From Niallia sp052318935 (lineage in GTDB: Bacteria > Bacillota > Bacilli > Bacillales > Cytobacillaceae): DNA of 64,000 nt. The notes beneath the pieces were generated by a model. The model saw only the letters and a list, made by a program, of their open reading frames with translations, was not told where the DNA came from and searched no databases. Positions 34,046 through 44,087 of this stretch are shown here, in pieces. The position numbers were made by a program, and so were the translations under genes. The stretch lies in the NCBI GenBank assembly GCA_052318935.1, contig JBQRKO010000014.1. One strand, given 5' to 3'. Every line of letters starts with the position of its first letter. Within the stretch, counting starts at the first letter, position 1.

Positions 34046-35662
34046 TTATTTCGCTCCAGATAATGTCCAGTTGTAAAGTTCATTATGGAAACCGAATACT
34101 TTTGCTCCACCAACTTCTACATTTTTTGTAACAGCAGCGAAGTCATAATCAGAATATAAAGTAATCATCGGTAATTCTTCGTTCCAAATTGTTTGTAGTT
34201 CATTATAAATGGCTTGACGTTTTTCCATATCCGGCTCTTGCTTGCCTGCCGTTAATAATTCATCCACTTTAGGATTGCTATAGTTTGTATAGTTGCTTGA
34301 ACCAGTGCTTCCATAATAAATCGATGCGTCTGGATCAATCGTATTTGTAAAACCGATTAATAAAAGATCATAATCTCCAGCTCTTGCTTTTGACATGATA
34401 GTTGGGAAATCATAAGTAGTCGTATTTAATTTTAATCCAATTGCTTTTAAATTTTCAGCAATAATATCTGCTGATTGCTCACGGACTTTATTTCCAATTG
34501 GTACAACAAAATCAATCGTTTTGTTAAAGTCCCAACCTGCTTCTTTTAGCAATTGTTTTGCTTTTTCTGGATCATATGAGTATGCTTTTAAGTCTTTATC
34601 TAAATATGGGCTAATGGAAGTATATGGCCCGTCAACAATTTCCCCTTCACCTTTTAATAACTTATCGACAATTTTCTGACGATCAATTGCATACGTAATT
34701 GCTTGTCTTACTTTCGGATCCTTTATTGTATCTGTATTAAAATTCATCGTTTGATAACCGTATGTTTTTTCTGTTTTCGTTGTCAAATTATCAAAGCCTT
34801 TTACTGTATCATAGTCTTGAACGGCAATTTTACCGATGCCGCCAGCAGCGTTCATATTAATTTCCCCTGTTTGCAGCTGTGCAACAAGGTTTGCAGCAGG
34901 CATAATTTTGACAAACAATTTATTTAACTTTACATTACCTAAATAGTATTCTTTATTTTTTTCATATTCTACATATTGATCTTTTGCATACTTTACAAAT
35001 TTGAATGGACCATTTGTTACAGTTGGTTTTTGCATAAACGGATCTTTCTGCAAGTTTTCTGGTGCAACATCTTTTAACACATGTTCAGGCAGAATCATAA
35101 ACTTAGAGCCTAATTGTTCTTTCACTAGATTCGGATCTAAAGGTTTTTTTGTTTTAAATTGGATCGTTTTTTCATCTACAATTTTTAAAGAAGGAATTTC
35201 TGTTACTCCATCTGGGAATTTCCCATTGTCTGTTAATCCATCAATAACAGTAAGGTATGCACCAACTGCTGTTTCTGTTTTTGGGTTTGCAACAAGATTC
35301 ATCGTAAATGCTACGTCATTGGCAGTAACCGGTTTTCCATCAGACCAATTCGCATTTTTATTAATTTTAATCGTAAAGTTTTGATTATCTTGTGTTTCAA
35401 AGGACTCTGCAAGCTTTGGTTTAAATTCAAGCGGGGCAGTCATTTCTAAAAAAGTGTCAAACATAAATTTTTCCAACCATTGAGCGGCAATGTCGGAAGA
35501 GTTAATTGGGTTAAAACTTACCGGCGCATTTACTAAGCCGATATACATCGTATTGTCTTTCTTTTCTCCATCGGTCGAAGTAGTAGTAGGGCTTGTACAT
35601 GCTGCTAACAATAGTAAAGATAAAATTGCAACTAAACTAAATGCTTTTCTGAATGCCTTCAT
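34046..35662 (-). CDS. Oligopeptide ABC transporter, substrate-binding lipoprotein
   Basis: The 538-residue protein has a lipoprotein signal with lipobox LAAC (Cys22) and an SBP_bac_5 domain (FMLDTFLEMTAPLEFKPKL-like start, KPVTANDVAFTMNLV, VRQAITYAIDRQKIVD). It captures peptides or related solutes outside the membrane and delivers them to the two permeases just upstream. It is the last gene of the operon and precedes a terminator. The substrate is not readable, but two M20 amidohydrolases in the same operon suggest N-acylated peptides or amino acids. Confidence 0.92.
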   Translation of the reverse strand: MKAFRKAFSLVAILSLLLLAACTSPTTTSTDGEKKDNTMYIGLVNAPVSFNPINSSDIAAQWLEKFMFDTFLEMTAPLEFKPKLAESFETQDNQNFTIKINKNANWSDGKPVTANDVAFTMNLVANPKTETAVGAYLTVIDGLTDNGKFPDGVTEIPSLKIVDEKTIQFKTKKPLDPNLVKEQLGSKFMILPEHVLKDVAPENLQKDPFMQKPTVTNGPFKFVKYAKDQYVEYEKNKEYYLGNVKLNKLFVKIMPAANLVAQLQTGEINMNAAGGIGKIAVQDYDTVKGFDNLTTKTEKTYGYQTMNFNTDTIKDPKVRQAITYAIDRQKIVDKLLKGEGEIVDGPYTSISPYLDKDLKAYSYDPEKAKQLLKEAGWDFNKTIDFVVPIGNKVREQSADIIAENLKAIGLKLNTTTYDFPTIMSKARAGDYDLLLIGFTNTIDPDASIYYGSTGSSNYTNYSNPKVDELLTAGKQEPDMEKRQAIYNELQTIWNEELPMITLYSDYDFAAVTKNVEVGGAKVFGFHNELYNWTLSGAK

Positions 35663-35704
35663 CTGATTTCCCCCATCTTAGTAGTCTTATTATGCTAACA
35701 TCAC

Positions 35705-36634
35705 TTACTTTAAGCTTTTCGGATCCATTGCATCTCTTAATCCGTCTCCCATGAAGTTAATAGAAAGAACAGATAATAGAATCATAATGCCAGGTGGAAT
35801 CCATAGCCAAGGTTGTGATGCTAATACCGTAATTGATTGCGCTTCTGTTAACATATTTCCCCAACTTGCAGTCGGAGGTTGTACTCCCATTCCAAGGAAG
35901 CTAAGTGATGCTTCCATAATAATGGCTGAGGCAATTCCAAATGTAGCGTTGACAAGAATTGGTGCAATACAGTTTGGAAGAATATGCTGAAAGACAATTT
36001 TAGGTGTTGAATATCCTAATGCAACGCCTGCTTTTACATAATCCATTTGTTTAATTGATAAAACACTTCCTCGGACTAGCCTTGCAATTGACGGCCATCC
36101 AAGCAGACCTAAAACGAAAATTACATTGATCAGCTTTGGGCCCATAATACTAACTAGAACTAGAATAACCATTAAATATGGAAAGGACATAAATACATCC
36201 GTTATACGCATGATGACCATGTCAACCCATTTCCCAAAATACCCTGCAATAGCTCCTAATACGGTGCCTATTGCAACATAAATTGCTACAGCACCAACTC
36301 CAACGGATAATGAAACTCTTGCTGCATACAATAGACGACTAAACAGGTCCCTTCCTACTTCATCTGTTCCAAGAATATGATCAGATGAAGGAGCTGCCGC
36401 GAATTCCCCATCCACGGAATAAGGATTATGTGGTGCCAATATTGGAGCAAAAATAGCAATTAACGCAATCAGTGTAAAAATTACTAAACCAACAACTGCC
36501 AACTTATGTTTAAAAAAACGTTTTGTTATTAATTTCAAATAACTTTCTTCTGCTCCGAGTTGTTCTTTGGCTGAAACTTTTAATGGATTATTAATCGAAA
36601 TATCTGTATCCATCTTCATATTTGGCACACTCAT
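35705..36634 (-). CDS. Oligopeptide ABC transporter permease (OppC/AppC-like)
   Basis: The 309-residue permease has an N-terminal OppC_N segment, then six membrane helices with GTDEVGRDLFSRLLYAARVSL and the ABC-contact EAA loop (VRGSVLSIKQMDYVKAGVALG). It pairs with the neighbouring OppB-type permease to form the membrane channel. It lies 15 bp from the upstream permease gene in the same operon. Confidence 0.93.
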   Translation of the reverse strand: MSVPNMKMDTDISINNPLKVSAKEQLGAEESYLKLITKRFFKHKLAVVGLVIFTLIALIAIFAPILAPHNPYSVDGEFAAAPSSDHILGTDEVGRDLFSRLLYAARVSLSVGVGAVAIYVAIGTVLGAIAGYFGKWVDMVIMRITDVFMSFPYLMVILVLVSIMGPKLINVIFVLGLLGWPSIARLVRGSVLSIKQMDYVKAGVALGYSTPKIVFQHILPNCIAPILVNATFGIASAIIMEASLSFLGMGVQPPTASWGNMLTEAQSITVLASQPWLWIPPGIMILLSVLSINFMGDGLRDAMDPKSLK

Positions 36635-36649
36635 TTTTTCTCCTCCTTC

Positions 36650-37600
36650 CTAGCTATATTTAATGCGTGGATCGACAACAGAATATAATACATCTGTTAA
36701 TAAATTAGAAAATAATACAGCAAACGCTGCTAAAAAGTTAATAGCCATTAACGTAGGATAATCCCTTGAGCTGATGGATTGAATGGTCAATTGCCCTAAC
36801 CCTGGCCACTGAAAAATTTGTTCTGTTACAACAGCTCCGCCAATCAATACTGGGATTTCCATACCGATAATTGTAATAATCGGAATAAGTGCATTTTTTA
36901 AAGCGTGTTTATTTGTAACAACAAATTCTTTTAATCCTTTTGCACGCGCCGTTCGAAGATAATCCTGGCCTAATACTTCCAGCATACTGCTCCTTACATA
37001 TCGAACCGTACTTCCCGCGATGGAAGTTCCAAGTATCAAAGCTGGAAGAATTAAATGAATCAGCGTATCTGCAAAGTTCCCTTCACTTCCTAACGTAAAC
37101 ATGCCGCCAGTAGGTAAAATCTTAAATACTAATGCAAAAACATAAATACCACCTAATCCTAAGAAGAAGCTTGGGATAGATACACCTAAAAATGAAAAAG
37201 TTGTCGTTAAATAATCAATCCATGAATATTGTTTTGTAGCACTTATAATCCCGACTGGAATGGCAATGAGATAAGCAATCAACAGCGCTGTTCCCATTAA
37301 TAATAAGGTTGGGCCAATTCGATCCACTATTAATTTCAATACTGGTTCATACGTTGTATAAGAAAAACCAAAATCACCATGAATGATATTATTTAACCAT
37401 CTAAAGTATTGAATATAGATAGGATCATTTAAACCAAGCGCTTCTTTTTTTGCTTCTATATCAGCTTCGGTTGCATCTGGATTTAAATACATATCAACTG
37501 GATTTCCTGGTGCTAAATAAATGATAAAAAAGTTAAAGATGGTAACCCCAAATAAAACAGGGATAGCAATTAAAATTCTTCGGATAATATATTGAAACAA
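36650..37600 (-). CDS. Oligopeptide ABC transporter permease (OppB/AppB-like)
   Basis: The 316-residue permease begins with the OppB signature (YIIRRILIAIPVLFGVTIFNF), has six helices, and the EAA loop VRSSMLEVLGQDYLRTARAKG. It forms the heterodimeric channel with the downstream OppC-type permease. GGAGGGAGCC precedes the ATG at 37600. Confidence 0.93.
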   Translation of the reverse strand: MFQYIIRRILIAIPVLFGVTIFNFFIIYLAPGNPVDMYLNPDATEADIEAKKEALGLNDPIYIQYFRWLNNIIHGDFGFSYTTYEPVLKLIVDRIGPTLLLMGTALLIAYLIAIPVGIISATKQYSWIDYLTTTFSFLGVSIPSFFLGLGGIYVFALVFKILPTGGMFTLGSEGNFADTLIHLILPALILGTSIAGSTVRYVRSSMLEVLGQDYLRTARAKGLKEFVVTNKHALKNALIPIITIIGMEIPVLIGGAVVTEQIFQWPGLGQLTIQSISSRDYPTLMAINFLAAFAVLFSNLLTDVLYSVVDPRIKYS

Positions 37601-37621
37601 AATGGCTCCCTCCTTTAAATG

Positions 37622-38635
37622 TTATGAAAGTGGAAAGTGGCAGGCTACAGAATGTTCCATCCCCTCTAGAATTGGTTCACGTTCTTTACAAATTGCCTGT
37701 GCTATTGGACATCTTGTATGAAACCTGCATCCTTTAGGAGGGTTTGCTGGACTAGGAACATCTCCTTCCACTACAATTCTTTCCCTGTTTCGCATATGTG
37801 GATTTGGAATTGGGTAGGCACTTAATAGAACCTTTGTATACGGATGCTTAGGATTTTTAAAAATATCTTCCGTTTTCCCTAATTCAACAATTTTCCCTAA
37901 GTACATAACAGCAATTCGATCACTTATGTACTTAACCGCTCCTAATCCATGAGCGATAAATAAGTAGGTTAAATTGAATTCCTTTTGTAAATCTTTTAAT
38001 AAATTTAAAACTTGTGCTTGAATGGAAACATCTAATGCAGATACTGGTTCATCACAAACGATTAATTTAGGATTTAACATTAAGGCACGAGCAATGCCTA
38101 CCCTTTGTCTTTGTCCTCCAGAAAATTCATGAGGATACCTAGTTTTATGAAATTTTGTCAACCCAACAATTTCGAGCATTTTATCGACTTTTTTATTTAC
38201 TTCTTCTTTTGATGCCAATTTATGTGCTAACAACGGCTCTGCCAACAAGTCTCCTATTCTTTTTCTCGGATTAAGGGAAGAATATGGATCTTGGAAGATG
38301 ATTTGCATTTGTGTTCTGATTTTTCGCAATTCTGCACTTTGAATGGCTGCCAAATCTTGTCCTTCAAATAACACTTTCCCTTCCGTTGCTGGATCTAGCT
38401 TAACAATTGCTCGTCCTGTTGTAGATTTACCACATCCTGATTCTCCAACTAAGGAAATCGTTTCGCCTGGATAGATGGAAAAATTTAATCCATCAACTGC
38501 TTTTACATGTCCGACTGTTTTAGAAAAGATACCTTTTTTAATTGGATAATATTTTTTTAGATTTTGAATTTCAACAAGGGGTTTCGGTAATTCACTGACT
38601 ATTCTGTCTTTTTCGGGTAATATTTCTACACTCAT
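37622..38635 (-). CDS. Oligopeptide ABC transporter ATPase (OppF/AppF-like)
   Basis: The 337-residue ATPase has Walker A GESGCGKST, signature FSGGQRQR, Walker B LIVCDEPVSALD, and the C-terminal oligo_HPY module with GCRFHTRCPIAQAIC. It powers import as a heterodimer with the OppD-type ATPase. Its start overlaps the end of that gene by 4 bp. Confidence 0.95.
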   Translation of the reverse strand: MSVEILPEKDRIVSELPKPLVEIQNLKKYYPIKKGIFSKTVGHVKAVDGLNFSIYPGETISLVGESGCGKSTTGRAIVKLDPATEGKVLFEGQDLAAIQSAELRKIRTQMQIIFQDPYSSLNPRKRIGDLLAEPLLAHKLASKEEVNKKVDKMLEIVGLTKFHKTRYPHEFSGGQRQRVGIARALMLNPKLIVCDEPVSALDVSIQAQVLNLLKDLQKEFNLTYLFIAHGLGAVKYISDRIAVMYLGKIVELGKTEDIFKNPKHPYTKVLLSAYPIPNPHMRNRERIVVEGDVPSPANPPKGCRFHTRCPIAQAICKEREPILEGMEHSVACHFPLS

Positions 38636-39654
38636 ACATTTACCTCCCTTCCATTACTCCATTCTGGTGTGCTGCTGTTCTCTGTATAAAGCCAGCATCT
38701 AACTTTATGATCTTCTTTCTTGTCAACCATTAGATGTGGTGGTTTTTCAGTCACACACTTTTCCATCGCATATGGACATCTTGTATGAAAACGGCAGCCT
38801 TTTGGCATTTGTTGTAATGTTGGCACAGATCCAGGAATCGAATACAACCGTTGATTTCCTTCATATTCTAAGTGTGGAATCGAATCTATAAGCCCTTTTG
38901 TATAAGGATGCTTCGGTTCATCAAATAAAGTAAAAACGTCTGCTTCTTCTACTACTTGCCCTGCATACATAACAAGCACTTTATCCGCCATTTCTGCAAT
39001 AACGCCTAAATCATGTGTAATCATCATAATAGAAGTATTGGATTCCTCTTTTAAGCTTTTCATTAATTCTAATATTTGGGCTTGAATCGTCACATCTAGA
39101 GCAGTAGTCGGCTCGTCTGCAATTAGTAATTTGGGTTTACAGGAAAGAGCCATCGCAATCATCACCCTTTGTCTCATTCCACCTGAAAGAGCATGAGGAT
39201 ATTCATCGATAATCACTTCCGCTCTCGGTATACCGACTTTTTTCAGCATCTCAACCGCATAGTTTTTCGCTTCTTTAGGTTTATAATCCATATGCAAACG
39301 AATTAATTCCACCATTTGATTTCCGATTGTAAAAACTGGGTTTAAAGATGTCATTGGCTCCTGAAAAATCATTGATATTTCATTTCCGCGAACATGCCTC
39401 ATCTCTGCTTCTGTATACTTTGTTAAATCCTTGCCGTTTAATAGCACGGAACCTTTTTTTATATAGCCATGCGTGCCTAATAATCTCATGATAGATAAAG
39501 ACGTAACACTTTTTCCACAGCCTGACTCTCCTACAATGCCGATTGTTTCGCCAGGTTTTAAGTGGAAAGTTACTTCTTCAACGGAAATAACTTCCCCCTT
39601 ATCTGTTTTAAAAGCAGTTTGCAGCTTGTCTACTTCCAGCATATTTTGTCCCAT
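38632..39654 (-). CDS. Oligopeptide ABC transporter ATPase (OppD/AppD-like)
   Basis: The 340-residue ATPase has Walker A GESGCGKSV, signature LSGGMRQR, Walker B LLIADEPTTALD and a C-terminal oligo_HPY region (GCRFHTRCPYAMEKC). I place the start at ATG 39654 because the AGGAGGGGG site lies just upstream; an in-frame TTG at 39678 would put that site inside the coding sequence. An R1 element separates it from the M20 gene upstream. Confidence 0.95.
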   Translation of the reverse strand: MGQNMLEVDKLQTAFKTDKGEVISVEEVTFHLKPGETIGIVGESGCGKSVTSLSIMRLLGTHGYIKKGSVLLNGKDLTKYTEAEMRHVRGNEISMIFQEPMTSLNPVFTIGNQMVELIRLHMDYKPKEAKNYAVEMLKKVGIPRAEVIIDEYPHALSGGMRQRVMIAMALSCKPKLLIADEPTTALDVTIQAQILELMKSLKEESNTSIMMITHDLGVIAEMADKVLVMYAGQVVEEADVFTLFDEPKHPYTKGLIDSIPHLEYEGNQRLYSIPGSVPTLQQMPKGCRFHTRCPYAMEKCVTEKPPHLMVDKKEDHKVRCWLYTENSSTPEWSNGREVNV

Positions 39655-39685
39655 TCTTCCCCCTCCTGTTGAATTCAAATTTATT

Positions 39686-39894
39686 GGCTGTTTTCGTATA
39701 GATTGTTGCTTTTAAACTCGCAGCCTGAATATACTTCGCTTTCCGGTGGGCGAGCGTCGAGCCTCCTCGTCGCATACGCTCTGCTTAAGTCTCGTCTTTC
39801 TCGCATTCCCACAGGAGTCTACATGTATTCAGTCTGCTGAGTACTTCTTCTCCATTTTTTCATTTGAAAAACAACAAACTTTGAGAAAACAGCC
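39686..39894. mobile_element. R1 MITE copy 5, inside the M20/ABC operon
   Basis: This 209-bp R1 element is flanked by the exact duplication AATTTATT (39678-39685 and 39895-39902). The right copy covers the stop codon of the M20 gene, and the left end lies 32 bp from the ATPase start. Confidence 0.88.
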
Positions 39895-39900
39895 AATTTA

Positions 39901-41112
39901 TTAAATCGACGTTTCTGCTAATCCTTCCTTCAATTCCGAAGTAGTATACTGATAGACAAGGCTTAAAAATACCTTTGCAGTATATAACATCGCTTTTTCA
40001 TCAAATGTAAATTTAGGATGATGATGTGGATAAACAGCACCAATTTCTTTATTTTTAGCTCCAATGGAAAAGAAGCTTCCAGGCTTTTTCTGTAAGTAGT
40101 AAGAGAAGTCTTCCCCACCCATGCTCGGTTTTAATATTTCTACTAATTTCGCTTCAGGCAATGTTTTTTTTATAGATTCTACTAGAATATTGGTTTCTTT
40201 TTCTGTATTGACAGTGGAAGGATAACCTCTCGAATAATCAAACGTATAAGTCGCATGAAATGCTTTACATACACCACTGATTAGTTCTTCCATCTCTTTT
40301 TCTATTAATTCACGTACGTCTTCATCAAATGTTCGTACCGTACCAGTCAACTCTGCCGTATCTGCAATGACGTTTCCTGCATTTCCAGCATGAAAAGAGC
40401 CAATAGAAAGGACAGCTGGATATTGTGGATTTACCCTTCTGCTTACTATGTGCTTTAATTGATTGGCAATTTGTGCTCCAATTGCAATCGCGTCAATTGT
40501 TTGATGAGGAGATGCCCCGTGTCCCCCTTTTCCTTGGATTTTCAGTTCAAAACTATCACTTGCAGCAGATGTTGGTCCAACTCCATAAAGAATTTCACCA
40601 AGGGGACTTCTTGAAGCTAAGTGTGCCCCGTAAACAACATCGACTCCATCTAAACAGCCATCCTCAATCATTGCAATGGCACCACCCGGAGGAAGTTCTT
40701 CTGCATGTTGATGCAGCAACACAATATTGCCTGCAAGACTGTCTCTGTTATCATGTAATACTTTTGCAACAGCAAGCAATGTTGCCGTATGTCCGTCGTG
40801 ACCGCATGCATGCATGACACCAGGAACTTTCGATTTAAACGCAACCTCTTTTTCATCTTGGATCGGCAGTGCATCGAAATCAGCTCGTAAAGCAATCGTT
40901 TTTCCAGGCTTGCTTCCGTAAATTTTTCCTATCACTCCATTACCGCCCACATTTCTTCTCACTTCGATACCGTATCCTTCTAAAATATCTCCAATCATTT
41001 TACTTGTATTTATCTCTTGAAAGGAAAGCTCAGGATTTTCATGCAGATGTCTTCTCCATTCCACCATCTGATCATACATTGCTTCTACCTGTTCAAACAT
41101 CTTATTTATCAT
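39901..41112 (-). CDS. M20-family amidohydrolase (N-acyl-amino-acid hydrolase-like), copy 1
   Basis: The 403-residue metal-dependent enzyme has MHACGHDGHTATLL, HQHAEELPPGGA and MGGEDFSYYLQKKPG, which supply the metal ligands and catalytic glutamate. Members remove acyl groups from amino acids or peptides (YxeP/HipO/AmaA group). The start is ATG 41112 behind TAGGAGAG; an earlier TTG at 41133 would include that site. It is strongly similar to the next upstream gene, a tandem duplication, and lies in the same orientation as the peptide importer. Confidence 0.9.
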   Translation of the reverse strand: MINKMFEQVEAMYDQMVEWRRHLHENPELSFQEINTSKMIGDILEGYGIEVRRNVGGNGVIGKIYGSKPGKTIALRADFDALPIQDEKEVAFKSKVPGVMHACGHDGHTATLLAVAKVLHDNRDSLAGNIVLLHQHAEELPPGGAIAMIEDGCLDGVDVVYGAHLASRSPLGEILYGVGPTSAASDSFELKIQGKGGHGASPHQTIDAIAIGAQIANQLKHIVSRRVNPQYPAVLSIGSFHAGNAGNVIADTAELTGTVRTFDEDVRELIEKEMEELISGVCKAFHATYTFDYSRGYPSTVNTEKETNILVESIKKTLPEAKLVEILKPSMGGEDFSYYLQKKPGSFFSIGAKNKEIGAVYPHHHPKFTFDEKAMLYTAKVFLSLVYQYTTSELKEGLAETSI

Positions 41113-41199
41113 TGCAGCAACTCTCCTATCCAAATTTTTTTAAAAATTAATTGTCCATAGAATTATCTGATTATCCGGCATTAATAGAGCTTTTCTGTC

Positions 41200-42402
41200 T
41201 TAACGAACCGTTTCCGCCACATCCACTTCTACATTTAATACTAAATAATGGTGCACAATGCTTAAAAATGCTTTTCCGCCATAAATCATTGCTTTTTCAT
41301 CAAAATCAAACATCGGATGATGATGTGGATAAGCAACTCCGTCTACTCTAGCCCCTGTATGAAAAAACATTCCCGGTTTTTCTAATAAATAATAAGAAAA
41401 ATCTTCTGCCCCCATAATAGGAGAGGATTGAACAAGCATGTCCTTATTTAATGTATTGCTTACTACTTCTTTAAACACTTCTATTTCCGTTGCATGGTTA
41501 TATACAGCTGGATACCCTTTAATAAAATCAATTTCACATTCTGCCTGCATACTTTCACATATCTGTTCGGTCATTAATTTTAGTTCCTTTTCCATAAACT
41601 CACGCAACTGTGTATCTAATGTTCTTATCGTTCCTTTTAAAGTAGCTGTATCTGCGATGACATTTTTTGCACTGCCTGCGTGAAAGGAACCAACCGATAA
41701 CACAACTGGGTTTAACGGATCGACTCTTCTGCTTGCAATATATTGAAGCTGATTTACTAATGCTGTCCCCACTGCAATGGCGTCAACCGTTTCATGCGGC
41801 GCCGAACCATGCCCGCCTTTTCCTTTTACGGTTATTTCAAATGCATCTGCAGCAGCTTGTGAATAACCAGGAGTATAAAAATATTTTCCTAGTTCATTTA
41901 ACGACGATAAATGGGTACCAAATACAACATCTACACCTTCTAAACAATTATCTTCAATCATCGCCTTTGCTCCACCAGGAGACAGCTCTTCTGCGTGTTG
42001 ATGTAACAATACTATGTTCCCTGCAATCTGCTCTTTATGATCTTGTAAAACTTTCGCAACTGCTAATAATGTAGCGGTATGTCCATCATGTCCACATGCA
42101 TGCATCACACCTGGAATTTTTGATTTATATGGTACGTCCTTTTCATCTTGGATTGGCAATGCATCAAAATCAGCACGTAATGCGATCGTTTTTCCAGGCT
42201 TTGCTCCATAGATCTTCCCAACTACGCCTCTTCCGCCTACATTCTTCTTCACTTCTATTCCAAAACTTTCTAAAATGCCTGCAATCATTTTAGGTGTTTC
42301 AACTTCTTGAAAAGAGAGTTCAGGATATTGATGCATATGTCTTCTCCACTCAACCATTCGTTCAAACATACCTTCTAATTCTTCATGCCAATTTTCTAAC
42401 AT
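41200..42402 (-). CDS. M20-family amidohydrolase (N-acyl-amino-acid hydrolase-like), copy 2
   Basis: The 400-residue enzyme has the same motifs as its neighbour (MHACGHDGHTATLL, HQHAEELSPGGA, MGAEDFSYYL). The start is ATG 42402 behind GGAGGGATCATT. It is the first gene of the apparent operon M20-M20-ABC. The two copies differ in substrate-lid residues, for example RSPLGEILYGVGPTS against NELGKYFYTPGYSQ, so they may hydrolyse different acyl substrates. Confidence 0.9.
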   Translation of the reverse strand: MLENWHEELEGMFERMVEWRRHMHQYPELSFQEVETPKMIAGILESFGIEVKKNVGGRGVVGKIYGAKPGKTIALRADFDALPIQDEKDVPYKSKIPGVMHACGHDGHTATLLAVAKVLQDHKEQIAGNIVLLHQHAEELSPGGAKAMIEDNCLEGVDVVFGTHLSSLNELGKYFYTPGYSQAAADAFEITVKGKGGHGSAPHETVDAIAVGTALVNQLQYIASRRVDPLNPVVLSVGSFHAGSAKNVIADTATLKGTIRTLDTQLREFMEKELKLMTEQICESMQAECEIDFIKGYPAVYNHATEIEVFKEVVSNTLNKDMLVQSSPIMGAEDFSYYLLEKPGMFFHTGARVDGVAYPHHHPMFDFDEKAMIYGGKAFLSIVHHYLVLNVEVDVAETVR

Positions 42403-42795
42403 AATGATCCCTCCTGTATATATTTCTATAAACATTGTATATATAATGGAATTTACTCCTATTTAGCAGTAATACCGTTTTATGTATGTGTATAGATGCT
42501 CATCAAATAATCACCTTTTAGAAAGTCGTTATATATAGAACGAATATTTTGATTTATCTAATTATTTAAACTATTTCTTATAAATTAACGCCAATTTGAC
42601 CATTAGTATACTAAGTTATTTTAATTATCATCATAATAAAAATTAATGATAAATAATGAAGAAAAATTCACTATGATGAATATTATTTATTTTATCCCTT
42701 TGATTACGCTTTCAAATATTTTCATTTTTTTATATTTTTGTTATTATTTCTAACAAAAACCTACAAAAAAAATTTTTGAGTCCCTAAATTGTTTA
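42403..42795. other. Promoter region of the M20/ABC operon
   Basis: This is a very AT-rich spacer with promoter-like strings (for example TTGTATATATAATGG near 42435 on the plus strand). I see no gene, riboswitch or terminator before the R1 element at 42796. Confidence 0.35.
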
Positions 42796-43004
42796 GGCTG
42801 TTTTCGTATAGATTGTTGCTTTTAAACCCGCAGCCTGAATACACTTCGCTTTCCGTGGGCGAGCGTCGAGCCTCCTCGTCGCATACGCTCCTGTGGGGTC
42901 TCGTCTTTCTCGCATTCCCACAGGAGTCTACGTGTATTCAGTCTGCTGAGTACTGCTTCTCCCATTTTTTCACGTAACAAACAACAAACTTTGAGAAAAC
43001 AGCC
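42796..43004. mobile_element. R1 MITE copy 6 (cleanest copy)
   Basis: This 209-bp element runs from GGCTGTTTTCGTATAGATTG to its inverted-repeat partner ending GAAAACAGCC. The exact duplication ATTGTTTA flanks it (42788-42795 and 43005-43012). It is a good reference for the family. Confidence 0.9.
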
Positions 43005-43103
43005 ATTGTTTATAAACAAACAGTAAAAACCTAGTATGCATTTCCCCTCATAACCTCAATGAATGAGAAGTTAAGTAATTACAGTCTCCGTACTCTACAA
43101 AAA

Positions 43104-43137
43104 AACAGTAAAGAGATTATATAATCCCTTTACTGTT
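43104..43137 (-). terminator. Terminator of the HAD phosphatase gene
   Basis: AACAGTAAAG pairs with CTTTACTGTT with inner GATTATATAATC; on the minus strand a TTTTTTT tract follows. Confidence 0.8.
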
Positions 43138-43169
43138 ACGGTTGATAAGCTGCTTTACTCTTGCAAGTC

Positions 43170-44015
43170 CTATTTAAATCGTTTAGACAAGTAGTGGTAA
43201 AGTCCAGCTTCTTTATAAGTTAATTCAGTTATTTCATCCACATGTGCTTTCACTGAATCGGTTGCATTTTGCATGGCAACAGAATAACCAACCCGCTGCA
43301 ATAGCGGCAAATCATTTTCGCCATCCCCAACTGCCAACACTTCATTAAATGAAAGTAAAAAATGGTCTAATAAATATTTAACACCTGTTGCTTTGTTTAT
43401 ATTCTCTGCTGTAACCTCGACATTGTGTTCTGTGGAAGAAGCATATGTAAATCCTGCTTCCTGTTTTAATTCCTTAAGAAAAGATATCCAAGCATCCATA
43501 GTTTCTTTCTTCTTATGAAAAAAGTATATTTTACTAATATGATGAGCATCTAAATATTCTTTCCATTGTATATGCTGTTCAACAGCAGCTTTCCTTGAAC
43601 GCCATTCCATTTCTTCTACAGATAACGGGCGGCTTCCTTTAATGGCATCGAGAATCATCTTTTTATCCTCTAGCAGAACATAGCGCTCTCCTTCTGCAGG
43701 ATGAATTTCATAATATAAGCCTCGTTCTCTTGTTTCCTCAATTAATAAGTCAACAAGAGACGGAGTTAATGAATGCTGAAACAACTGTTTGCCATTAATA
43801 AATGCTGACATTCCGTTTGAAGTGACAATCCCGTCTACTTCAAAGCCTTCCGGTACCGTATCTTTCACTTCTAATATCGTTCTTCCAGTAGCAATAAAAA
43901 CTTTTAATCCTGTTTTTCTTAAATCGGTTAAATAATTGCTTAATTGGGGGCTTACCCTGCTTTCTTTGTTAAGCATTGTTCCATCCATATCTAAAACAAG
44001 TGCTTTTATTGTCAT
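43170..44015 (-). CDS. Cof-type HAD-IIB hydrolase
   Basis: The 281-residue phosphatase has motif I LDMDGTMLN, motif II FIATGRT, motif III (KATGVKYLL) and motif IV VGDGENDLPLL, with the large type IIB cap between. Members dephosphorylate flavin, sugar or nucleotide phosphates; no precise substrate can be named. Single gene with a downstream terminator; GGGAG precedes the ATG. Confidence 0.9.
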   Translation of the reverse strand: MTIKALVLDMDGTMLNKESRVSPQLSNYLTDLRKTGLKVFIATGRTILEVKDTVPEGFEVDGIVTSNGMSAFINGKQLFQHSLTPSLVDLLIEETRERGLYYEIHPAEGERYVLLEDKKMILDAIKGSRPLSVEEMEWRSRKAAVEQHIQWKEYLDAHHISKIYFFHKKKETMDAWISFLKELKQEAGFTYASSTEHNVEVTAENINKATGVKYLLDHFLLSFNEVLAVGDGENDLPLLQRVGYSVAMQNATDSVKAHVDEITELTYKEAGLYHYLSKRFK

Positions 44016-44087
44016 TATAAACTCCCTTTCGCTTTAAGAGAATGTTCAAATAGTATCACTTAATAAAATTCTTTTTTGAACTCACTT

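Noticed and set aside
40425..42293. Plus-strand frames of up to 135 codons opposite the two M20 genes
   Set aside because: They are antisense shadows; composition and motifs belong to the minus-strand enzymes.
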